From: Auxenochlorella pyrenoidosa
Taxonomy: Eukaryota > Chlorophyta > Trebouxiophyceae > Chlorellales > Chlorellaceae
Reading direction: 5' to 3'
Length of the DNA stretch: 11,074 nucleotides
NCBI GenBank assembly: GCA_001430745.1
Contig: KQ482053.1
Location: 1,091,347 to 1,102,420 of the forward strand
The notes beneath the pieces are model-generated. The model was given only the letters and a program-made list of their open reading frames with translations, made no database searches and was not told where the DNA came from. How positions within the stretch are numbered: position 1 is the stretch's first letter; each line of letters starts with the position of its first letter. Of the stretch, positions 1 to 7,421 are shown one piece after another. A program made the position numbers and the translations under genes.

Positions 1-18
1 GGGGGGGGGGGGGGGGGG
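1..18. repeat. Poly-G tract at the window edge
   Basis: Eighteen consecutive G open the window. On the minus strand this C run would lie inside the DNA ligase IV gene, in an intron or unseen exon downstream of the last exon I can support (150-224). It may be a genuine simple repeat or an assembly or contig-edge artefact. Bases 19-149 contain no exon that I can support. Confidence 0.8.
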
Positions 19-149
19 AGGCTGGGGACAGGCTGAGGCGCCGGGCACAAGCCTGAGGCGCTCCTCTGACACTCTTACCACTTCCTTGGCTGCACGGCCT
101 CTGCAGATGCTCAGGCAGCCCACAGTCTGGGCCCTTCTTGTCCGCCTAC

Positions 150-2605
150 CGCTTCAAAGGGCTGTGAAGGGTCGCACAACTGGTTGAACACCTGTCGGGC
201 GTCGAAGCAGTGCGCATAGCAGACCTGCGGGGCCGGGCAGGCAACGTGCAGTCTTTCAGGCTCACCAGGCCCCTTGACGCATGAGCGGGCTGCGCTGGCC
301 ATGTCTCCACCATTGGATGCGGAGGGGCGGCAGTGTTGGAGAAATGGATGCCATTTTGCCCCGCCAGCGTACACACAAGCGCATACACACACACACAGCA
401 GGCAGGCCCCCCCTCCCCCCTGCCTCTGCGTCTGGGTGCCAGTGGGGAAAGATAAAGGTCTCGCTCAGCTGGATGCGGTAGTCGCGCTGGATGATCTGGA
501 CCTGCTTTGGGCAGGGGCGGCAGGGGGTCGAGACGCAGGATGGCAGGCCAGTCAAAACGAGACGGATGACAGAATGTGCTGAAGAAGGGCAGCCCCACCT
601 GAAGAGCCCAGACAGGCAGCTGCTGCACATGCGCCACTGGCTGCTGCCCGGGCGTGGAAAACGGAAAAAAAACTTCCAGGCAGGAGGTGGCCTGCCGTGG
701 CGGAATCCTGCTGCGGCACAAACAGCCAAGGCAGGCAAGTATGCACTGCCTGGGCGCCCACCAGCTGCTGCAGCTGCTGGGGCGTGGTGCGCTGGTACAG
801 CTCCCTCAGCAGCGGCACCACAAGGTCCGTGTCCCCTGCGGCAGTTCAGCGGTGCAAGAAACGGCACTTGGAAAACCAAGGCGTGCACGAGTAGCTCAAA
901 TTTCCCGCAACAAAGTAGTCGCGTGGTGCCCTGTGTCTCTGTGGACTTGCAAATCTCTCACTCAATGACTCAGGCTTGGAAAGTGCGGCAGGGAATGCCA
1001 GGCCATGACGCGCCCTGGGGGAGCAGCAGCTGCGAGGCCCGCTGCGATGGCAGAGCCCTCACCCGAGGCAGCAGACAGCCGGTCCAGCAGCCCGTTCACG
1101 TGCGCAACCTTGAGCAGCCGCGCCTGGGAGGTGCCGGGGGCCACGCTGCAGTGGTCGTTGAACAGGGACTGCAGGCAGGCAAAGCGAGGCGACAGGGGGC
1201 CAGCCAGCGTTAAGCGGGGGCTGGCGTGCAGGCAGAACGAGACAGGGCCAGAGGGCAGGGTCAAACGTTGCCTCGTTGGCTGACCAGGGCAGGGCAGGGA
1301 CGCATTCTCAGCCGCAGTTCTGGCGCCCACAGGTATTGCTGGAGCCTCACCTTGCAGAGCGCCTCTGCAAACTGCCCCACCGTGTGCTTGTCCGCAAGCC
1401 TGCGGGGGAGGGAGGGCAGACAAGGTTTTCGGGGCAGGCAGGAGAAGCACGCAATCGGCAGGGCAGTTAGAACAGAAAGACGCAAACTGGGCGCAGCAAC
1501 GCCTCCCCAGTCGGAGCCAGGGTGCAGGAGAGCGACATTCCTTGCAAGCCAGTCCCCAAATACAGCTGGTCCAGCCCTCATTCGCCTCCAAGTTGGAGCA
1601 AGGAGTCTGGGCGGAACATACAGACAGCGAGGTTGAGAGCCAGGTCCGGCAGGGAGGGAAGCCCACCGTTCACCCCCCCTTCCCCCGCGCCCTGCTCACG
1701 TCGGGTCGACCCAGCCCTTGATGCGCCGCCAGCGGTCGCTGCCCTCGGGGATGGCCGCCGCTCGCAGCAGCGCCGTGCTCAGCCGCGCCTCCTGCAGCAT
1801 GTACGGCGGGCGGTGCATGTCCAGCTGCGGTGCGGGACGGGGGTGGGGGGGGTGGGGGGTGGGGTGGGGGGTGCAAGCAGCAGGAGGGCGGTGAGCTGGT
1901 CGGGGCGTGGGCACCGGCGCCTCCTCCAGCATCTGCACTGGCGAGCGCATGGTCACATGCAGGCGGGCAGCACATGGCAGCACAGCAGGGCAGCAGCCGC
2001 AAGCACGGACTCGACGGCCCGGGCGGGGAGGCAGGGCAACTGCCTAGCGCTGTGGCTAGGTCAGCATCCATGTGGCCAGCCCTTGTGTGCAAACGCCCTT
2101 GTGGCAGAGGAGGATTTTCGCAGGCCGCGGCTCTCACGTGGGGCAGCAGCAGGCGAAAGACGTCCCAGGCCTGCCCGCTCTCCCGCACAATGTTGTCCTG
2201 GATGAAGCCCTGCGTGGCGCGGCAGCCAGGCGCAGCGCGCAGGAGCTTCAAGAAGGCGGGCCGGCACTGGTCACAAGCGGGGGCAGCATAGGCAGACGGG
2301 CGGGCGGTCAGGCAGACATGCAGGCAGCCAGCCAAGCACCAGGTGCTGCACGATGGCTCCAGGCATCAAGACTTAGTCTCCAGCCCGCCCTACCAGGCCT
2401 CGTCTGAGAGGAGCAAAGGCTGGGAAGCAGAATGCAACGGGGGCAGCAGCAGAGGCCCCACCTGCACCATTGCCTCCTTGCGTGCCTGCGAGCCGCGCCC
2501 CTTGACCCGCCGGATGCTGTGCGCAAAGTCCACCAGCGTCTGGAAGGACAGCTCGCCTGCAGGGGGGCCGCCACCGAGGCTGGTGTGCTTCAGATACGCA
2601 TGCAT
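150..2605 (-). CDS. LIG4: DNA ligase IV, N-terminal part (partial, 8 exons)
   Basis: ATP-dependent ligase that seals double-strand breaks in nuclear non-homologous end joining, with XRCC4 as partner. Exons on the minus strand: 2605-2462, 2266-2138, 1824-1700, 1399-1351, 1168-1063, 835-762, 501-424, 224-150; all joins keep phase and give 260 residues. These match the helical DNA-binding domain of LIG4: LSFQTLVDFAHSI then KGRGS (19-39), VFRLLLPHLDMHRPPY near 84-99 (family: RLxLPxLDRERxxYG), GQFAEAL near 140 (family: GDFA), HVNGLLDRLSAASG (172-185), VQIIQRDYRIQLSE (210-223) and HPDAE (231-235), the LIG4 signature before the adenylation domain. The catalytic lysine domain and BRCT repeats would lie beyond base 1. 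The start is the only ATG shortly before conserved sequence; a different first exon is possible. The intron after residue 235 uses GC instead of GT. DNA ligase I fits less well because it lacks the HPDAE block. Confidence 0.86.
225..423 (-). other. GC-AG intron of the DNA ligase IV gene, with a (TG)n run
   Basis: Exon 7 ends GACGCAGAG at 424 and the intron starts GCAGGG instead of GT; the acceptor is CCCCGCAG at 225. Joining 424 to 224 in phase 0 gives HPDAE followed directly by VCYAHCFDARQVFNQL, which has the spacing expected in LIG4. No GT nearby keeps both frame and spacing. The intron also carries a dinucleotide run, (AC)6 on the plus strand at 385-396, and a G-rich stretch just inside the donor (minus strand). 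Confidence 0.75.
1836..1871 (+). repeat. G-rich tract with quadruplex potential, in LIG4 intron 2
   Basis: The plus strand has repeated runs of three to eight G separated by single T, C or A. On the coding (minus) strand it is a C-rich tract ending about a dozen bases before the acceptor CACCGCAG (1825), so it forms the pyrimidine tract of that splice site. Four or more G runs satisfy the usual G-quadruplex pattern on the template strand. Confidence 0.7.
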
Positions 2606-3237
2606 AGTTGGGCCGGCGGGACGGAGCGCAGCAAGGCGGCGAGCCGACCGCAGGGCGCAGGGCCCACCTGCTGAAGAGCTTTCGTTGTTCGTTTACCATG
2701 ATCTGAGCTGCCTTAGAATTTTGCAGCTTACCGGGCAGCAGCCGCACCCTGCTCGCGCCGCTGGTTGGGCCCGCTGGCCCAGTTGGTGCAGGCGGCAACG
2801 CCGCCACCTCTGTCATCCTGCGCCTCGGGGGCCCCGCCCCGCGCCTGAGCCGCCTGCACAGCTGCTGGCGGTCAAATTGTTGTCCGCGCCGTCCGCATTA
2901 CAGCCCGCAGGAGGTTTCGGAGGTCGTGGGGAGAAATCGGAGAGTCCTGGTGGCCCCTAGGTTACGAGGACAGGGATCTGTAAGGATGGGATGCAAGGAA
3001 GACCCTGAAGCGCTGACTTGCAAGCATTGTCTGCCGTGCCCGCTGGGCGGCACCGCTCACACGGTGCCCTCTGGCGGCCGGCTGGGAAAGGGCCTCAGGT
3101 ATCGTGGCCTCCCAGGTATACGAGAGAGTCCAACCAAACAAGTTGAAATAATCGAGGCAATGCTTCTTTGCTCTCATGATTTACAGCCGTGGCGCGCTGG
3201 GGGCACAGCCCCGCAGGAGAGTGCATGCACCCGGGAG
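2606..3237. other. Intergenic: 3' end of the UIM gene and LIG4 upstream region
   Basis: No conserved coding sequence was found on either strand. The right end holds the 3' UTR and TGTAA signal of the gene ending at 3238. The left end should hold the LIG4 promoter and 5' UTR. An out-of-frame minus-strand reading frame starting at 2816 overlaps LIG4 exon 1, but its product resembles nothing known. No clear TATA box is visible. Confidence 0.6.
3181..3185 (-). terminator. TGTAA polyadenylation signal
   Basis: TTACA on the plus strand reads TGTAA on the minus strand, 53 bases after the TGA stop at 3238-3240. TGTAA is the known polyadenylation signal of Chlamydomonas and related green algae. The cleavage site would lie roughly 10-20 bases further down. 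Confidence 0.6.
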
Positions 3238-5287
3238 TCACCCTTGCGACGATATGGCCACCACATCTTCCGGAGCCTGCCATCCGGGGCTGCAAGGCAG
3301 CGCGGTTGCTGCAGTGCGTGCCCGCTTGGAGGGTGGGCCAGGCGATGTCTGGGCATCCACCGGACCCCACGAGTCCTGGCTGCCCAGGGTGAGGTCAATC
3401 ACATCCCCCCCAACTCCACGCTGCACCCGCTGCTGCTGCTGCTGCTGCCCGCGCTGCTGCTCGTCCTCGTTAAAGTCTGACTGAGGACTGCGCCATTCCT
3501 CTGGTTCCTGTGCCCGGGCTGCTTGCTGGCTGCAAGGGCCGCGCCCTGCAGTGGGCGATGCTCGGTCTGGCTGCTGTCCTTGCATGTGGCGCCCCCGCCC
3601 GGCGTGCTGCTGTTCTCGCTGCTGTTCACGCAGCGAGGCTTCCAGGGCTGCCACTATCGCCGCCTCCTCTGCCTCCTCCTGCTTCAGCCGTCGCTGTGCT
3701 GTGGCTTGGCATTCGTCCCTCGATGCCGCAAGCGCTTCCTGCAGGAGCCTGTCCTCAGTGTCTGCTGGTGGCGCTGGCTGCTGCTGCCGCCGCTCGCTCT
3801 GCCATGCCTGTCGTGATGCCTCCAGTGCCGCCTGCAGTAGCTGCTGCTCCTCCTGTGGTGCTGCGGCTGCCTGCGTAGCTGCTTGCTGCTCGAACAGAGA
3901 GGCTGCCAGTGCTGCCTGCAACTGCGCTTCCTCCCGCGCTGCCAGATCATGCTGCTGCTGCTGCTGCTGCTGCTGCTCCTGGCGCTGATGATGGTATGGT
4001 TGCTGGTGCTGTGCAGGCATGACTGGCTGCGGAGGCAGGACCAGAGCTGCAGGCACAAAAGACACGCTTGGCACAAGGCCTGTCGGCACAACCGATGACA
4101 AGGGTGGCAGGTTGCCAGGTGGCAGCATGCTCGGCAGCGGCGCTGCAAGTGCGGCTGCAAGCCGCGCAGCTGCAGGGTGGGCTGGCTGCGCTGCACGGCC
4201 GGGCTGCATCCCCGGCAGCGGCGCTGCGAGTGCGGCTGCAAGCCGCGCAGTTGCAGGGTGGGCTGGCTGCGCTGCACGGCCGGGCTGCATCCCCGGCAGC
4301 GGCGCTGCGAGTGCGGCTGCAAGCCGTGCAGCTGTAAATTGGGCCGGCTTCGGTGCACGCCCGGGCGCTGGCTGTGATGCATGCTGTGGGGCGGCTGCCG
4401 GCATGGCCTTCTCAATGGTACTGAGGGCCTGGTTGTACCGCCAGACGTACTGCCGCAGGTCCTGCAGGGCGGCAGCGGACCCGGCAGGGCTGATGCACCT
4501 GTTGGGCTGCACACACAAGACGGTAGGGGCCCCCGTGGCCGCTGGGCCCACCCCTTGCATGGAGGGACGCACGCCTTTGTACAGGCTGCAAGGGCACGGA
4601 ACAGGTGCAGCGACAGCACCCACGTACTGCAGCGTATCTGCTCGCCACTGGTCGTGCGCACCTGCGCGGTGCTCCTGCCGGGGTCGTGCGCCAGGGCGTT
4701 GCGCTCCAGCCGCAGGTAGTCCAGGTGGCCGCCTGCCTCCTGCAGAGGGTGCGGGGCACAGGCGGTGCTAGCGTCGCGGTCGTGCAGCGGCTGGGCACTG
4801 CTGTCATGGACCGGCATGCACAAATAGCAGTTTTCGGACGCTGGGTGCACGCTGCGAGCACGAAGCTGGCTGAGAGCAGCAGCAGGAAGCGGGGGCAGCT
4901 GCCTTTGGCGCACCGGCGGCATCCACGGCAGCGCGAGCGCCGTGCGGATCAGGTGGCCGAAGCAGGCGCCGCTTGCGCCCAGCCCTCGCAGGACCTCCTC
5001 CATCTGCTTGGTAGAAGAGATAACCTGCGATATGATCAACGCTCATTGTCGAAGCGCCCTCATGACAACATGCGCAGGTGCGCCTGCTCAGCGAACGCAA
5101 GGTCGGCGGGAGCGGTAGGGTGGCAGGGCAGCCTTGCTGCCGAGGTGGCTGAACAGCGACCGCAGCTCAAGACGACACCACCCACCAAGGCGATGTCGCC
5201 GCTGGTGCTGCTATAGCGGGCCAGCGAGAGTCTGGGAAAGCGGGAGCCGGGCTGCACCTCAAACCAGGAAGCCGTGGCCCCCGCCAT
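3238..5287 (-). CDS. Multi-UIM and SIM ubiquitin/SUMO reader with HEPN-like N-terminus
   Basis: Four exons, 5287-5186, 5024-4914, 4739-4662 and 4506-3238, join in phase 0 to 519 residues. Residues 35-130 resemble bacterial DUF4145 (HEPN clan) domains: a GLGASG turn, LDYLRLERNALAH with R84-x4-H89, then a closing helix near 109-130. Residues 158 to about 222 hold a 27-residue Ala/Pro/Leu repeat (2.4 copies); Q275-282 is polyglutamine. Four ubiquitin-interacting motifs follow, each with acidic lead, Ala and Ser: A296/S300, A324/S328, A355/S359, A384/S388. VIDLT (466-470) is a canonical SUMO-interacting motif, and SKRAR (490-494) may be a nuclear signal. Known of the motifs: UIMs bind ubiquitin; SIMs bind SUMO; RAP80 combines both at DNA breaks. 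Inference: a nuclear reader of ubiquitin/SUMO marks. Exon 1 (34 residues) resembles nothing I know. The exon 4 acceptor has nearby alternatives. The HEPN link is tentative; the UIMs and SIM are clear. Confidence 0.75.
3430..3448 (-). repeat. CAG/CTG run coding for glutamine
   Basis: Six CTG triplets on the plus strand (one base either side uncertain) read CAG on the coding strand and encode the run Q451-456, just before the SUMO-interacting motif. Such runs usually vary in length between strains. Confidence 0.75.
3952..3975 (-). repeat. (CAG)8 polyglutamine run
   Basis: Eight CTG triplets on the plus strand encode Q275-282, directly before the first ubiquitin-interacting motif. They form a trinucleotide microsatellite in frame, so length changes would preserve the reading frame. 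Confidence 0.85.
4133..4345 (-). repeat. 81-bp in-frame tandem repeat, about 2.6 copies
   Basis: Units start at 4133, 4214 and 4295 on the plus strand, each with GGCAGCGGCGCTGC; the spacing is exactly 81 bases. The two full copies are nearly identical, which suggests recent duplication or gene conversion. Each unit encodes 27 residues, RLAAALAAPLPGMQPG followed by an RAAQPAHPA-type tail, in the linker between the HEPN-like region and the UIMs. The outer copy diverges at its end. Confidence 0.9.
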
Positions 5288-5687
5288 TCTGGCGGGGAGC
5301 TCTGCAGGGAAACCTTAGCAACAAGCCAAACTTGCGCTGCCAGGGCGAACAAGCGCCCTGACAGCTGGCCGCCCACCTGGCCATGCTCCCACCGTGGCGC
5401 AGTGCCAACTGTTGAAATTGGCTGAATAACTAGAACACCCGACCCACCACCGCAGCCGATGTTGTCAATTTGCCTAGAATGGAAGAGCAGCATTACAAAC
5501 AGCCACAGCACGCAAGCAGGTACAGGAGCGGGAGCACGGAAATGGGACCACAGATGCTGAATCGCGGGATGAGGGGTCGAGTGCTTGAAAATCGGAGGGA
5601 GGGCAGGGCGCCTGCGGGAGCGGTCGCCGAAAACTGGCTGGAGGATGAAGCGCGCGTCGATGCATCACCATGGCACCGGGCGCGCCT
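5288..5687. other. Intergenic between CUEDC2-like and UIM genes
   Basis: 400 bases without a supported gene. The right part is the 3' UTR of the CUEDC2-like gene with its TGTAA signal at 5493-5497. The left part should contain the promoter and 5' UTR of the UIM gene. Bases 5400-5500 are richer in A/T than the surroundings, but no clear TATA box is visible. Confidence 0.6.
5493..5497 (-). terminator. TGTAA polyadenylation signal
   Basis: TTACA on the plus strand is TGTAA on the minus strand, about 190 bases after the TAG stop of the CUEDC2-like gene (5688-5690). Position and motif fit green-algal 3' processing; a five-base match can also occur by chance. Confidence 0.5.
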
Positions 5688-7192
5688 CTAGACAAAGCCC
5701 TTGCCCCGCTTTCCCTTTGTGTACACCTTGCCTTTGCTGCCGCCGTCCCATTCCTCCTGCAGCAGGCACCGCCAAGCGTGACATGCAGAGTTGGAGGCAC
5801 AGGAAGAGCGGCTGGGCAGGGGCCACATGGGCGCCATGCCTGTGAGTTTGTAGGGGGCATGCAGCTTCTGTCATCGCAGCCAGAAGGGCACGCCTGCCTC
5901 GCCCCAATGCCAGCACCCACGCCCCCTTACCTTGGCCTCCACGACGTACTTTTGGCCGGCTCGGGTGGCCACTACTCCATCACGGAACCTGACCTTGCCG
6001 CTGTCGCTGCCGCCATTGCCCTTGCCGCCGCAGCCCCAGGCCTGCAGGGCTGGCGGCTTGCCCTTCCCCGCGCCGCTGCCGTCGGGCACTGCCTGCAGAG
6101 GTGGACACATGTGCTGCGTGATCACATGTCGGCAGGCCGGGGCCGGCAACAATCAGACGCTGCCAGCAGCCCACTCAATATTAGCCCAGCAAAGGGCGCA
6201 CAAGCGACGCTCTGCTTGCTGCGCAGCGACACCTCACAGGCCTCCCTTTCCTGCCCTCGCGAGCAGGGACGCACCTGCAGCGAAAAGCGGCTGACAATCT
6301 GCTTCCTCGCAGCCTCCCGCTCTCGAGCCGCGCGCGCCCGCTCCTCCCGCCGCCGCTGCGCCGCCTGCCGCCACGCCGCCTCCTCTGCCGCCAGGTCTTC
6401 GCACTCGAGCATCCAGGCCGCTGCTGCTTCAAGGCTGCCGCCACCCTTGCTGGCCAGCAGGTGGGCCAGGAAGGCGTCGCTGGTCTCTGCTGGCAGCGCG
6501 CACAGCTCTCGAAGCGTGCGCATCGCGGCCTGCTGCTCCGGTGTCCACGCCGGGATGCCGCCCTCCTCATCGCCGCTGCTGCACTCGCTGCCTGCCGCGC
6601 TGCTGGCAGCGCCACTGCCGGCGCCGCCCACAGACAGGCTGCCGAGGCGGGAGAGGGCCTGCGACACCATCGCTGCCACCGCCGGCTTGGGTGCTGCGCA
6701 CTCAGGTCCCGCAGCTGCAGTGGGTGCTGCTTTTCCTACAGCTGCTGCCGAGCTCGCTGCATTGGCTTTGGCCCTCAGCTGTGCCGCCCGCTGCAACAGG
6801 CTGTTCACCCGCTGCCGCTGCTCTGCTGGTGGCAGCGCTGCAAAGCTCGGGGAGAAGCCCGCCAGGGAGTCGCTGCAGGCAGGAAAGGTCAGCGAGACAC
6901 TTTTTATGACAGGATGGTGGGCGGCACAGGCAAAGTTGCAGGCAATGTCCCCGACCACAGGGGCAGGGCCGGGGTTGCACATCGGGGCGCTGCGGAGAAG
7001 GGCGACAGACGGCGGCAGCTGCTGCCTTGCACGCAAAGCGCTGCTAACTTACCCGAACTCGTCGGCATCGATCTCTTCATCTTCCTCGAGCCCAGCGGCC
7101 AAAAAGCTGAGCACGTCTTGGTCCTGCAGGGAGAATTGCTGCGACAGAAGGGCCTGCAAGCGAACAGACAGGTCTCCTGCTGCTGCCGACAT
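5688..7192 (-). CDS. CUEDC2: CUEDC2-like CUE-domain protein
   Basis: Four exons, 7192-7053, 6872-6275, 6092-5931 and 5756-5688, join in phase to 322 residues, close to human CUEDC2 (about 287). The order of blocks matches that family: an N-terminal helical region with DVLSFLAAGLEED then FSPSFAALP (27-61, as in the LSGLDEVIFSYVLGVLED and VPGFAHIP blocks), a Ser/Ala-rich linker (83-150), a CUE/UBA-like segment at 164-203 (MRTLRELCALPAE to AAAWMLE), a charged helix rich in Arg and Glu (210-238), IVSRFSLQ (239-246), KVRFRDGVVATRAGQKY (279-295, as in LIRYIDNQVVSTKGERF), and a basic tail ending GKRGKGFV. CUE domains bind ubiquitin; animal CUEDC2 acts as an adaptor in ubiquitin-dependent degradation and signalling, while the algal and plant role is not known to me. 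The CUE segment is divergent, lacking a clear MFP motif. It shares a 229-base divergent region with the TMEM50 gene. Confidence 0.82.
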
Positions 7193-7421
7193 GGAGAAGA
7201 GGTGATGGATCGCGACGCAAAAGCCTCGTGAGGGTTTTGAGGGCTGCTGCCCTCCCTGCTGCCGACATGGGCGGTCAGCGAGCTCAGATCAGACAGCCAA
7301 GGACCTTTATATCGTGATCACTGGCCGCTGCTGTATCCGGCACTCCCAGTTGCTGCCTGGCCGCTGCCATCCCTCATTTCGCGCTGCTAGCATTCACGCC
7401 CTTCTCGGCCAAGAGGCAGGT
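7193..7421. promoter_or_regulatory. Divergent upstream region of CUEDC2-like and TMEM50 genes
   Basis: 229 bases separate the two start codons, so both promoters and 5' UTRs must lie here. A TATA-like TTATAT at 7307-7312 lies about 110 bases before the TMEM50 start. On the minus strand a second ATG at 7268-7266 has nearly the same context as the CUEDC2-like start: the 15-base word CTGCTGCCGACATGG occurs at both sites. It opens an out-of-frame reading frame overlapping the main start. Confidence 0.55.

Noticed and set aside
19..108. Further LIG4 exon near the left edge (AGGCCGTGCAGCC... between CTGCAG and GTAAGAG)
   Set aside because: A 22-base candidate exon fits splice signals, but its translation does not match the expected LIG4 sequence and the preceding intron would be only about 40 bases.
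385..396. (AC)6 run as a mobile element or regulatory repeat
   Set aside because: It is a simple dinucleotide microsatellite inside an intron, with no terminal repeats or target duplication.
491..1213. Plus-strand frame of 240 codons over the LIG4 gene
   Set aside because: Antisense to conserved LIG4 exons 5-7 and their introns; no similarity recognised.
2373..2816. Minus-strand frame starting at 2816 as a possible first exon of LIG4
   Set aside because: It runs out of frame with the conserved exon. The donor at AGCAG/GTGGGC could be spliced to CCCCTGCAG/GCGAG, but the only frame with the right phase has a TAA and no ATG after it.
4019..4771. Plus-strand repeat-containing frame of 250 codons
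   Set aside because: It is the complement of the 81-bp repeat and UIM coding exon; the Cys/Gly/Ala-rich product is unlike any known protein.
3684..5039. Minus-strand open frame of 451 codons in another frame
   Set aside because: Its first part contains exons 2 and 3 of the UIM gene, but it then reads through introns and continues out of frame through exon 4, giving His/Gln/Arg-rich sequence without domains.
5670..7205. Plus-strand open frame of 511 codons
   Set aside because: It is antisense to the CUEDC2-like exons and introns. High GC with few A/T-rich stops produces long shadow frames; its protein is low-complexity Ala/Ser/Arg with no recognisable domain.
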